Shown one piece after another: positions 7,115 to 14,465 of a DNA stretch of 14,465 nt. Every line of letters starts with the position of its first letter. Position 1 is the stretch's first letter. Where the stretch lies: contig JAURJO010000232.1 of assembly GCA_030832235.1 (NCBI GenBank), positions 1 to 14,465 of the forward strand, written 5' to 3'. A program made the translations under genes and the position numbers. This DNA comes from Verrucomicrobiota bacterium. Lineage in GTDB: Bacteria > Verrucomicrobiota > Verrucomicrobiia > Opitutales > Opitutaceae. A model generated the notes under the pieces. That model was given only the letters and a program-made list of their open reading frames with translations, did not search any database and was not told the origin of the DNA.

Positions 7115-8371
7115 ATGAAGGATTCGCCCGAAATCCCGCAGGAATCCGCGCACCGGTACCCCACTGGAGCCCTGTTTGTGGCGGTGGCGACGGGATATCT
7201 CGCCGCGGTGCATTTCCCGCAAATTCTAGCATTGCTGGGGCTGAACACAGACGGGCGCTGGTTCATCGACTCAGCCGCCATTCTCGCCGCCGCCGACGCG
7301 GTACGCGCCGGTGCGGACCCCTGGCTGCCCAACCCGCTGGATATTTACGGTCGCCCCCATTGCTATTCGGGCTGGTGGCTCGGGCTGGCGGCGACGGGAC
7401 TCACCCGCGACCACAACTTTTTCTTCGGCTCTCTATGGGTGGCGGCCTTCCTCGTTTCGGCGTTCTTCCTGCTGCGGCCCGCCAGTTTCACCCGCGCGGC
7501 GGTATTCGCGGCGGCATTGCTCTCGCCGCCGGTCCTGCTCGCCGTAAATCGCGCGAACAATGATCTCGTCGTCTTTGCGGTGCTCGTGACGGGCCTGGGC
7601 TGGCTTAAGCAAGATACCGCGCCCCGCGACGGCGCATTCGCCGGAGCGGTGGCGATCGCAACGGGCCTGAAGTTTTATCCGATCGTGGCCGCGGCGGCTT
7701 TTCTTTTACGAAAACCCACGCCGCGCGCGTGGCGGCTCACCCTGCTGGCCGGGCTCGCGGGGGCGCTCGCGATGGCCACTTCGAGCGTCGATCGCGCGAT
7801 CGGCACGATGCCGGTGCCCGGAGGCCTGCACACCTTCGGGGCCACGATCGCGCTCGACCTGTTGGGGCTACCGGGGATCCCGGCCCGCGCCGGAGCGGCG
7901 CTCTTTCTGGCCGGCCTCGCGGCGGCCTGCGCGTTGCTCGGCTGGGGGCCGCGCCCGCCGCGTCCGTTCCAAGCGGGCCCCGCTCAATTCGCCTACGTCA
8001 CCGGCGTGGCGCTGCTCACGGGATGTTTCCTCGTCACCGGCAACTACGCCTACCGGCTGATATTCGCGCTGCTACTTATCCCTCACCTCGCCTCTCCTGC
8101 CTCGGGGCGCGGCGGACGAGCCACCCTCGGACTTCTCCTCGCAGTCCTCTGGCTCGACGGCCTGTACTGCCTGGTCCACAACGCCTCGTTGGGACCGCGC
8201 CCAGCCGCTGATATCGCCGCCGGAGACGCGCTCTGGCTCACCGCCACGCAACCGGTCGCGTGGATCACCGTCGCGCTCCTCACCGCCAGCCTGTTTCCCC
8301 TTGCTGCGCCCGCACGACCGACGTCGCGCGGAGGAACGGATTGTTTAAGGCAACTCCGGTCCGCAGCGTGA
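7115..8371 (+). CDS. Polytopic membrane glycosyltransferase-like protein, GT87 (DUF2029) type
   Basis: This is a 418-residue protein with about ten hydrophobic segments. After the first helix (about 18-42) comes DGRWFIDSAAILAAADAVRAG and then ADPWLPNPLDIYG (68-80). This arrangement, an Asp-containing loop followed by a G-x-DPW/Y element, is typical of GT87/DUF2029 proteins. These are GT-C enzymes related to the mannosyl- and arabinosyltransferases that use polyprenyl-phosphate donors. LLAVNRANNDLVVFAVLV (141-158) and the helix AGAVAIATGLKFYPIVAAAAF (177-197) with its K-F-Y-P ending are further family marks. The start is well supported by GGGGAGG. The stop is followed after one base by the next gene, so the two are co-transcribed. 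Sugar and acceptor are unknown; other GT-C families remain possible. Confidence 0.8.
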   Translation: MKDSPEIPQESAHRYPTGALFVAVATGYLAAVHFPQILALLGLNTDGRWFIDSAAILAAADAVRAGADPWLPNPLDIYGRPHCYSGWWLGLAATGLTRDHNFFFGSLWVAAFLVSAFFLLRPASFTRAAVFAAALLSPPVLLAVNRANNDLVVFAVLVTGLGWLKQDTAPRDGAFAGAVAIATGLKFYPIVAAAAFLLRKPTPRAWRLTLLAGLAGALAMATSSVDRAIGTMPVPGGLHTFGATIALDLLGLPGIPARAGAALFLAGLAAACALLGWGPRPPRPFQAGPAQFAYVTGVALLTGCFLVTGNYAYRLIFALLLIPHLASPASGRGGRATLGLLLAVLWLDGLYCLVHNASLGPRPAADIAAGDALWLTATQPVAWITVALLTASLFPLAAPARPTSRGGTDCLRQLRSAA

Positions 8372-8372
8372 C

Positions 8373-10418
8373 ATGGTGATTCAACTCCTCCGCAAACCGG
8401 GCGAAGCGCTGCTGCTCGCGCTGGCCTGCGGGCTGGCCGCCCTGCACGCGGTGCTCGGCGTGACGGCGACTGCGGAGAAGAGCATGACCTCGGACGAGAT
8501 CGCGCATCTCACGGCGGGACACGCCTACAACTCCCGCGGAGATTTTCGTCTGCAGCCGGAGAACGGGAACCTCCCGCAACGCCTCGCGGCGCTACCCCTC
8601 ACCCTCGCCGGCGATCTGCTGCCTCCGGCGGATCGCACCGACTGGAAAGGCGCCGACGTCTGGCGCTACGGCCACGCTTTCTTCTACGGATCGGGCCTGC
8701 CGGCGGAGGAACGCCTGTTCCTCGCCCGGGCTGTCATGACGCTGGTGAGCGCGGCGACCGCGCTGCTGGTGTTCGCGTGGTCCCGCGTACTTTTCGGCAC
8801 GGCGGGCGGATTCATTTCGCTCGTTGCGCTGGTCTTCTGCCCGAACTTCCTCGCGCACGGTCCGCTCGCGACCTCGGACATGACGATGACGCTGCTTTTC
8901 CTGGCGGCCGTGGGGGCGTGGTGGCGGCATCTGCGCGAACCCGGGCTGACCGGCGCGCTGATCAGCGCCGCCATCTGCGGACTCGCCTTCATCGCCAAAT
9001 TCTCCGCGGTGCTGCTCGTGCCGATGCTGGGCCTGCTCGGAGGTTTTTGGGGCATCGGCCAAACCCGAAGCGGTCGAGGGCGCGCAGCCTGGCGGCGACT
9101 CGCCGTTACGGTTCTCGGCCATGCCGCCGCGGTCTGGACCGTGATCTGGGCGGCGTACGGGTTCCGTTTCTCCGCGTTCGCAGGAGATAACGCCGGCGCA
9201 CACTTCAGCCACGATTGGAACTCGCTGCTGATCGCCCTCGGCTGGAAGGCGGACCTCCTCGTCTGGCTGCGGGAATGGCGCGTGTTGCCCGAGGCCTGGT
9301 TGCACGGCCTCGCGTTTGTCCTGCAATTCGCCCGCGCCCGCGGCGCATTCATGAGCGGCGAATACAGCGTGACCGGTTGGGTGTCGTTTTTCCCGTGGGC
9401 GTTCCTGATCAAGACCACGCTGCCCCTGCTGGGGCTCCTCGCCCTGGCCGGGCTCGCGACGGCGCGGCGGGCGGCCAATGCCAACGTGGATTGGTGTCGG
9501 AAGTGGGCGGGTAAAATCGCGCCGCTCGGGGTGCTTTTCGCGGTGTACGTCGCCGCCTCGTTGGCCTCGAACCTCAACATCGGTCACCGTCACCTGCTGC
9601 CAATCTATCCGGTGTTGTTCATCGCCACCGGCGCACTAGCCCCCGCGGTCAGCGCCGCCGGCCGCGGCGCGTGGGCCGTCGTCGCGGTGCTCCTCGTCTG
9701 GCACGCCGCCGAATCGTGGCGCGTGCGTCCGCACTACCTCGCCTATTTCAATCAGATCGTGGGCGGACCGGAAAACGGCTGGCGCCACTTGGTCGATAGC
9801 TCGCTCGACTGGGGCCAGGACCTGCCGGGGCTTCGCGCGTGGCTCAACGGCAACGCACGCGGCGAAGCGGTTTCACTCTCCTACTTCGGCACCGGGGATC
9901 CGGCCCACGAGGGCATCCGCGCCACCGCGTTACCCACACTTCCGGAAGTCGGCGCCGCGCGGCTTTGGCACCGTCTTGAGCCCGGGGTCTTCGCGATCAG
10001 CGCGACCATGCTGCAACAGGTGTACAGCCGACACCGCGGACCATGGACAGCGGAATTCGAGGCGGAGTTCCAGCGCCTGCGGGAACTCGAGCCCGACTTC
10101 CTTGCGTTTCAGGGCGACCCTGCGCGCCGCGAAGAACTCCTGACGAAGGCGCCGCGGGAGAACTGGAGGGCGGGCTGGATGACCTATGAGAGCCTGCGTT
10201 TCGCGCGTCTTTGCCACTACCTGCGCCTCAAACGACCGGTCGCGATGATCGGCTACTCCATCCTCGTTTTCCGACTCGACGCCATTGAGATCGCGGCGGT
10301 GACCGGAGGAACCATTCGTGACTGGCAGCAGGCGCTTGAGTCGGCCGCGGCCGGCAGGGGGATCAATCGGCCGGCCGCGACTCCGCCGCCGGCAGCTGTA
10401 CCGAGACCAGGCGGCTGA
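8373..10418 (+). CDS. GT39/PMT-like polytopic glycosyltransferase
   Basis: This 681-residue protein has the layout of bacterial GT39 (PMT_2/ArnT-like) enzymes, which transfer sugars from polyprenyl phosphate to lipids or proteins at the periplasmic face. After helix 1 (about 10-32) comes the catalytic-loop motif MTSDEIAHLTAGHAY (38-52), with the D-E pair at 41-42, then GDFRLQPENGNLPQRLAALP (56-75). FCPNFLAHGPLATSDMTMTL (155-174) is the second typical element of the family. NIGHRHLLPIYP lies near residue 402, and VDSSLDWGQDLPGLRAWL (about 474-491) opens the soluble C-terminal domain. The ATG lies one base after the upstream stop and has no clear ribosome site, so translation is probably coupled. 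The last 56 bases overlap the end of a convergent gene on the other strand. Confidence 0.88.
   Translation: MVIQLLRKPGEALLLALACGLAALHAVLGVTATAEKSMTSDEIAHLTAGHAYNSRGDFRLQPENGNLPQRLAALPLTLAGDLLPPADRTDWKGADVWRYGHAFFYGSGLPAEERLFLARAVMTLVSAATALLVFAWSRVLFGTAGGFISLVALVFCPNFLAHGPLATSDMTMTLLFLAAVGAWWRHLREPGLTGALISAAICGLAFIAKFSAVLLVPMLGLLGGFWGIGQTRSGRGRAAWRRLAVTVLGHAAAVWTVIWAAYGFRFSAFAGDNAGAHFSHDWNSLLIALGWKADLLVWLREWRVLPEAWLHGLAFVLQFARARGAFMSGEYSVTGWVSFFPWAFLIKTTLPLLGLLALAGLATARRAANANVDWCRKWAGKIAPLGVLFAVYVAASLASNLNIGHRHLLPIYPVLFIATGALAPAVSAAGRGAWAVVAVLLVWHAAESWRVRPHYLAYFNQIVGGPENGWRHLVDSSLDWGQDLPGLRAWLNGNARGEAVSLSYFGTGDPAHEGIRATALPTLPEVGAARLWHRLEPGVFAISATMLQQVYSRHRGPWTAEFEAEFQRLRELEPDFLAFQGDPARREELLTKAPRENWRAGWMTYESLRFARLCHYLRLKRPVAMIGYSILVFRLDAIEIAAVTGGTIRDWQQALESAAAGRGINRPAATPPPAAVPRPGG
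10346..10379. repeat. GC-only inverted repeat at the junction of two convergent genes
   Basis: CGCGGCCGGC at 10346-10355 and its perfect complement at 10370-10379 form a 10-base-pair stem with a 14-base loop. The element begins inside the end of the GT39-like gene and spans the stop codon of the convergent gene at 10363-10365. There is no T-run on either side, so it is not a standard intrinsic terminator. It could slow or stop transcription in both directions, or it may be chance in such GC-rich coding DNA. Confidence 0.4.
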
Positions 10419-12168
10419 GCTGGATCCATCGCGCGCCGAATCTTTTCCGCTCGATCGGCTCCAATTTGAAACCGCCGGGCAAAACGCAGGAGGGATCGAT
10501 CGCCGGGTTCCCGGCGGCGGCGGTCGGCCGGACCACCTGGGTGACCAGGACCTCGCGGAACGTGCCGCGCTCCATGTGCCATGCCAGTTCGGCCCCTCTC
10601 AGTCGGGCGACGGAGAGATTCACCGCTGAGACCCGTTGCAGGATGTACGGCAGTGTTGCTTTCGAGGTGATCACGAGCACCGGTCCGGTACGGGAACGTA
10701 CCCGGTCGAGTTCCCACTCGACCTCGTGGCGCACCAGATTCCTCGTCGTGTAAAGGCGCTGCGCGAAAACCGGCCCGCCCACGGCGGCCAGCCACAGGAA
10801 CCAGACCGCGAAGGAAGTCCGCAATGCGAAGGCGCCCGGCAGGGGAGACAGGCGGACGACCGCGGCGGCAAGCAGGGCCAGCATCAGCAGGGAAGGGAGG
10901 GCGAAGCGTGCCGTGACTGGCTCATCGAGCCGCGCCCAATAGTAGAACATTACGACCGCGAAGTGCGCAGCCACGCCGAATCCCACCCACGCCACGCCGA
11001 CGGCCGCGGCCGGCAAGGGAGACGCACGTTGGCTCAGGATGCGGCGAACAAGCAGCAAGGCCCCGGCGCAGCCGAGCAACACCAGCGCGAGCGAGCCCGG
11101 TTGGTCGGGCGCGACGGACTGAAAGAAATTCCACGCGCCCTCGAGGTTGCCGGAAACATACCGCCAGCCGAACCTCGCGGTGTCGCCCTCGCGCAACTCC
11201 CAAAGCTGCGGGCGCGCATCCACAATCCGGCTGTGCCACGCCCAAGGCACGAAAAGCAGAGGCACTCCGAGCAAAGGCCACGTCAGCACCAGGCGGCCCC
11301 GTTTCCACCAACCCGTCATGATGACACCTGCCGTCGCGACGGCGAACAGCACGGACTCGTAACGACTCTGCGCCAGCAGCACGGCCGTGACGGCAAGCAA
11401 CGAAAGGCGGTCCGGATCATCCGGGGTTTGAAGGTGGAGGATAGCGGCCACCGCGAGGGTCGCGATGAGGGCGAGATTCAGCATCTCCAGTCCAGAACCG
11501 GTGGCATTCTGCCCGAACAGCGGCGTGGTGGCCAGCAATGCCATCGCAAGCGCGGATGCCCCTCGCGACCCCGTCAGCCGCCGGGCAATCCAGCCGGTAA
11601 GTCCTAGGCACACCGCCGCCAGCAGGATATTCAGGATGAACGCGTTCAGCGGCCGGTGGCCCGTGAGATCGTGCGCGAGGGAAATGAGGAACGGCAGCAG
11701 ATAGGGACGCTTGTCGAGATAGACGTCGATGGCCGTCCAGCTTCCCGCCACGTCATAGGCCCGCACCGGCGTGCCGATTTCCTTGGTCGCGTGGAGATGC
11801 CACGCGGTGCCCTGCACAACGTGCTCGTCGAACAGGACCTTGGGCGCGAAATCGTCCGAAGCGGCCGCGAAGATCGAACATGCCAACCACGCGACCAGCA
11901 GGGGGCCCGGCGGGCTTAATGTCTCGCGCCAATGCCCGCTGGCCCGCGCGATCACACGGCGAAGAAGCGCCAGCCACAGGACGACGACCCCGAGAATATA
12001 GAAGTAACCGCCGTTAACGATTGCCCTCTCCGCGATGACGGGCGGAACCAGCACGAACCCGGCCGCGAGCGAGGCCGTCCCGGAAAGCAGCAGGAGAAGC
12101 ACCCGCGAACGCGGTGCCTCCCGCAGGATCGATAACGCCCGGAGCGGAACCATGACCGGAAGTGCCAC
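10363..12168 (-). CDS. Polytopic GT-C-like glycosyltransferase, second of two tandem paralogues
   Basis: This is a 601-residue membrane protein with hydrophobic segments from about residue 22 to about 470 and a soluble C-terminal domain of roughly 130 residues. KVLFDEHVVQGTAWHLH (110-126) carries the D-E pair at 114-115 in the position expected for the GT-C catalytic loop. YLDKRPYLLPFLISLAHDL (150-168), then the Asn-rich segment HRPLNAFILN (171-180), resembles GT39-type proteins. It is clearly paralogous to the gene before it: both share GQNATGSG/GQNATGGG, the RYESV element, Y-x-W-x-R-x-D-x-PV-x-x-R, and a collinear C-terminal domain. The start is a GTG three bases after the upstream stop; an ATG at 12153 would shorten it by five residues. 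The 3' end overlaps the GT39 gene by 56 bases antisense. Function beyond GT-C-like is unknown. Confidence 0.78.
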   Translation of the reverse strand: MALPVMVPLRALSILREAPRSRVLLLLLSGTASLAAGFVLVPPVIAERAIVNGGYFYILGVVVLWLALLRRVIARASGHWRETLSPPGPLLVAWLACSIFAAASDDFAPKVLFDEHVVQGTAWHLHATKEIGTPVRAYDVAGSWTAIDVYLDKRPYLLPFLISLAHDLTGHRPLNAFILNILLAAVCLGLTGWIARRLTGSRGASALAMALLATTPLFGQNATGSGLEMLNLALIATLAVAAILHLQTPDDPDRLSLLAVTAVLLAQSRYESVLFAVATAGVIMTGWWKRGRLVLTWPLLGVPLLFVPWAWHSRIVDARPQLWELREGDTARFGWRYVSGNLEGAWNFFQSVAPDQPGSLALVLLGCAGALLLVRRILSQRASPLPAAAVGVAWVGFGVAAHFAVVMFYYWARLDEPVTARFALPSLLMLALLAAAVVRLSPLPGAFALRTSFAVWFLWLAAVGGPVFAQRLYTTRNLVRHEVEWELDRVRSRTGPVLVITSKATLPYILQRVSAVNLSVARLRGAELAWHMERGTFREVLVTQVVRPTAAAGNPAIDPSCVLPGGFKLEPIERKRFGARWIQLSRLVSVQLPAAESRPAD

Positions 12169-12171
12169 GCC

Positions 12172-14052
12172 TCAGGGAAGCTTTTTCAGGTAAGTCTCCA
12201 GGAACTGGAGTCGCACGCGCTCCAGCTCCGCGGCGGAAAGCGGGGTCGCCGCGCGGACGGTTTCGGGAGCCGAGACGGTCTCGCCGGCGGAGCGAATCTC
12301 CTTCACCCGGCTGATCCGGGAAAGCGTGAGCGGGTGCAGTCGCCGCTCCGCCACCGGCTCCAGGACAAACTCGGGGCCCGGATCATCCCCCGCGCGTAAC
12401 GTCAGCGCGCCGGTGTCCGGATTCACATTGAAACGCTGGAAGACGAAGATGTCGGAAAAGGTCCGGTTCCGGAGATGAAAGGCGATGTCGACCCTCCGCT
12501 TGGGGGCCAGCGAGGTCGGCGTCGCCGAAACCCGGTGGGTGACCCAGAGGGTGGCGTCGTTGTCGATCATGAGGTAATCAGGCCGCGGCATCGCCGCCAT
12601 GAATTCCCTCCGCCACGCTGTTTCCCGTCCGGGCGTGTATTCCTGACTGTAAGCGTGGGCCGCCATCGACGGCACCCCGCGCACGAGGAGTCCGAGCGCG
12701 GCGACGGCCAGCACCAGGCGACGAAAACCGGAAGCGGGGATCGCCGGCAAAACCAGCAGGATCGCGAGCACGAAGCCGACATGGGCCGGCAAACTCAACC
12801 GCCGGATCACCGGGTCGTCGAATCGGCCCCAGAAGTAGCCCATGAGCAGCGCGAAATGCAGAAGGAAGCCCAGGCCGAAGACCGCGGTGACCGCCGACGC
12901 TGGCGGCACGCCCGCCGGGGCGCGCCGCCAGCGCGCGATGCCGAGCAGGGCGAATGGCACCGCGAGGCAACCCAGCGCCGAGAGCACGGGGGAGTTGGGC
13001 TGGTCGGATGCGCGGCCGAAAAAGAACGCCAAGGCGTGCGCCAGGTTCTCCGGGACGTAGGAGAGGGAAAACGGCTCGGTGAATCCGGGACGGCTGGAGA
13101 GTTCCCACGCCGAGGCCCGCAGGTCGAAGATGCGCTGGTGCAGCGGCACATGGATCAACAGGAGGGGCGCGGCGACGACCGCCCAAGGAATATCGACCCT
13201 GCCGTCCCGCGTCCAAACCCAGATCACCACCAGGGCGACGGGGGCCAGGAAGACAACCGACTCGTAACGCACCTGCGCCAGCAGCACGGCGGAAAACACA
13301 AAAGCGGCGAGCGATGCCCCGTCCCGACGTTCCGCGAAACGCACCCCCAGCAGCAGGGTCGCGAGAATCATCACCAGATTCAGCAGCTCGAAGCCGCCGC
13401 CCGTGGCGTTCTGGCCCAGCAGCGGCAGTCCGGCGAGCAGGACAACCCCGAGGGCGCCGCCGGTCCGGCCAGCGAGCCGCCGACCCAGGCTCCATGTCAA
13501 CCCCAGCAGGACGAACGTGAGGATAACGTTCAGGGCGAAGGCGTTTTCCGGACGGTAACCGGAGACGTCGTGGAGGACCGAAAGCAGGAAAGGGAAGAAC
13601 ACCGGTCGCTTGTCGACCACGCCATCGAGGATCTCGAACGCGCCTTGGATGTCGTTCCCCCGGAGCGGCGTGAGCACCAACCGGTCGACATGCATGCTCA
13701 TCGAGGTGCCGAGCAGCATCAGTTCATCCATCACGATCTTGAAACCGAACGCCTCGTGCACGAGGAGCACGAGGCCGCCGGCGGCGACAATCGCCACACC
13801 GGCGGGATCCCATTGGCGCCCCGCGATCACGGCGCGAGCATCCGAGAAAACCGCCCGCAGCGACCAGATCCAGCCGGCGAAACCAGCTAGCACCATCCAG
13901 TAGCCGGCACGGGAAACGACCGTGATCGCATGCCGGTCAGGCACCGCCCAGAATCCCGCCGCCACGGCGAGAACCGCCGAAAGCAGCAACCATCGCAGGC
14001 GCGGTTCGCGCACCACGGCCCTGAAGTTTGCCCCTATCATGCCGCCAAGCAT
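12172..14052 (-). CDS. Polytopic GT-C-like glycosyltransferase, first of two tandem paralogues
   Basis: This protein has 626 residues from the ATG at 14052. About ten hydrophobic segments are followed by a soluble C-terminal domain of roughly 170 residues. KIVMDELMLLGTSMSMHVDR contains the D-E pair at 109-110. Further on come VVDKRPVFFPFLLSVLHD and GYRPENAFALNV, matching the paralogue downstream. GQNATGGGFELLNL, RYESVVF and YFWGRFDDPVIRRLSLPA are the other shared blocks. Its C-terminus is about 40 residues longer than the paralogue's and ends in a charged helix (AAELERVRLQFLETYLKKLP). The frame also offers a TTG at 14076 and an ATG at 14040. I prefer 14052 because GGAAGG lies 13 bases upstream and TTG starts are rare, but the evidence is thin. 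The gene begins only 47 bases after the terminator of the prepilin gene and is followed after three bases by its paralogue. Confidence 0.76.
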   Translation of the reverse strand: MLGGMIGANFRAVVREPRLRWLLLSAVLAVAAGFWAVPDRHAITVVSRAGYWMVLAGFAGWIWSLRAVFSDARAVIAGRQWDPAGVAIVAAGGLVLLVHEAFGFKIVMDELMLLGTSMSMHVDRLVLTPLRGNDIQGAFEILDGVVDKRPVFFPFLLSVLHDVSGYRPENAFALNVILTFVLLGLTWSLGRRLAGRTGGALGVVLLAGLPLLGQNATGGGFELLNLVMILATLLLGVRFAERRDGASLAAFVFSAVLLAQVRYESVVFLAPVALVVIWVWTRDGRVDIPWAVVAAPLLLIHVPLHQRIFDLRASAWELSSRPGFTEPFSLSYVPENLAHALAFFFGRASDQPNSPVLSALGCLAVPFALLGIARWRRAPAGVPPASAVTAVFGLGFLLHFALLMGYFWGRFDDPVIRRLSLPAHVGFVLAILLVLPAIPASGFRRLVLAVAALGLLVRGVPSMAAHAYSQEYTPGRETAWRREFMAAMPRPDYLMIDNDATLWVTHRVSATPTSLAPKRRVDIAFHLRNRTFSDIFVFQRFNVNPDTGALTLRAGDDPGPEFVLEPVAERRLHPLTLSRISRVKEIRSAGETVSAPETVRAATPLSAAELERVRLQFLETYLKKLP

Positions 14053-14099
14053 GACGAGGAAACGACCTTCCGACAACGTCCGAGGCGGGATCCGGGCAC

Positions 14100-14127
14100 A
14101 AAAAAGCCCGGCCGTTTCCGGTCGGGC
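14100..14127 (-). terminator. Intrinsic terminator of the prepilin gene
   Basis: Read on the minus strand, GCCCGACCG, a GAAA loop and CGGCCGGGC form a nine-pair stem with a single A-C mismatch, followed at once by six Ts. It starts 24 bases after the prepilin stop codon at 14152-14154. The GNRA-type tetraloop adds stability. This is the only convincing rho-independent terminator in the window. It should separate prepilin transcription from the glycosyltransferase genes downstream, apart from read-through. Confidence 0.92.
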
Positions 14128-14151
14128 GATAAGGTGATTAAAGGTTTTGCC

Positions 14152-14465
14152 TTACGGGGCGTAGGTCACCGTGCGCGCGCCGGCAATGGCGCCAACCGTG
14201 ATGGTGACACCTTGCGTGTAGTTGTCCGGGTAAGACTCGCTGGCGACAGTGTTGAGCGCCTTCACGTACTTGTCGGAACCTAGGAGGTTCGACTTGGCCA
14301 CCGTCGTGACGCCATTCTCCAGGAAGTACTGGTCGGCTCCGGCGGCGAGCTGGCGGGCGTTATTAAGGACGGCCTTATCCTGGGAGGACACCCGCACCTT
14401 TTGGAACGCGGGAATCGCCATCGCGGCCAGCAGGCCGATGATGACGACGACGATCATGATTTCGA
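14152..14465 (-). CDS. Type IV prepilin-like protein (pilin/pseudopilin), cut by the right edge
   Basis: About 103 complete codons are visible. The start of the gene, with the leader peptide and cleavage site, lies outside the window. The visible part begins with a broken codon ending in TC, then EIMIVVVIIGLLAAMAIPAF. This matches the prepilin consensus FTLVEIMIVVVIIGLLAAMAIP, so the first full residue is Glu5 of the mature protein; Gly14 and Pro22 fall exactly at the conserved positions. An apparent ATG at 14457 is residue 7 and not the start. The helix continues as QKVRVSSQDKAVLNNARQLA, and a short globular part ends in TVTYAP. The mature protein would have about 107 residues and contains no cysteine in the visible part, so it lacks the disulfide-bounded D-region of classical pilins. 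It may be a small major pilin or a type II secretion pseudopilin. A strong terminator follows, which fits high expression as a separate transcript. Confidence 0.9.
   Translation of the reverse strand, partial: EIMIVVVIIGLLAAMAIPAFQKVRVSSQDKAVLNNARQLAAGADQYFLENGVTTVAKSNLLGSDKYVKALNTVASESYPDNYTQGVTITVGAIAGARTVTYAP

Noticed and set aside
7017..7232. Extended N-terminus of the methyltransferase up to 7232
   Set aside because: It would overlap the divergent gene, which has a strong ribosome site and starts at 7115. The added residues show no methyltransferase character.
11340..13300. Near-identical DNA blocks in the two tandem paralogues (for example CTGCGCCAGCAGCACGGC)
   Set aside because: These short matches encode shared protein motifs (RYESV region, GQNATG) in divergent genes. 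They reflect old duplication and are not repeat elements or recombination sites.
12475..13890. 471-codon plus-strand frame opposite the first tandem paralogue
   Set aside because: It is very rich in Arg, Gln, Glu and His, typical of the reverse complement of a hydrophobic membrane-protein gene; there is no start context or motif.
1..14465. Defence systems, CRISPR arrays, prophage, transposons, tRNA or rRNA genes
   Set aside because: I looked on both strands for spaced direct repeats, terminal inverted repeats, transposase and integrase motifs, and cloverleaf-like sequences, and saw none. The window is filled by the genes listed.

Overview
The window is a dense, GC-rich stretch of bacterial chromosome. 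Nothing in it identifies the species. Three things suggest a Gram-negative member of the Verrucomicrobiota, perhaps close to Opitutaceae: the style of the short prepilin at the right edge, the many large GT-C membrane glycosyltransferases, and the codon use. That placement is an inference from remembered family resemblance, not a database result. I see no rRNA, tRNA, CRISPR array, insertion sequence, integrase or phage gene, and no gene-free stretch longer than about 100 bases.

Left part (1-2262): the C-terminal end of a TPR protein runs rightward and converges with a leftward pair. That pair is a VTT/TVP38-family membrane protein followed by xseA (exonuclease VII large subunit), joined by an ATGA overlap. 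This is ordinary housekeeping DNA.

Middle part (2365-6270): a rightward three-gene operon encodes a soluble DPM1-like family-2 glycosyltransferase, a GtrB/DPM-like family-2 enzyme with two C-terminal membrane helices, and a 744-residue polytopic GT-C-like protein. The first two are 7 bases apart and the last two overlap by 4 bases. The logic matches lipid-linked glycan transfer: the family-2 enzymes charge polyprenyl phosphate with a sugar in the cytoplasm, and the polytopic enzyme uses it on the periplasmic face. A leftward SAM-dependent methyltransferase (6276-7016) ends 5 bases from this operon. It is divergent from a second rightward pair (7115-10418), a GT87-like protein and a GT39/PMT-like protein separated by one base.

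Right part (10363-14465): two leftward tandem paralogues, both polytopic GT-C-like proteins with a D-E motif and a soluble C-terminal domain, follow a type IV prepilin-like gene that is cut by the window edge. A strong intrinsic terminator separates the prepilin from the pair. The end of the second paralogue overlaps the end of the GT39 gene by 56 bases, antisense.

In all, five GT-C-like membrane proteins, two family-2 glycosyltransferases and a methyltransferase lie within about 12 kb, next to a prepilin gene. The window looks like a cell-surface glycan or protein-glycosylation neighbourhood. No substrate or acceptor can be read from the sequence, and a link to the pilin is a hypothesis only. 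I did not find a clearly new class of system. The best candidates are the tandem GT-C paralogues beside the prepilin and the compact three-gene lipid-linked transfer operon.
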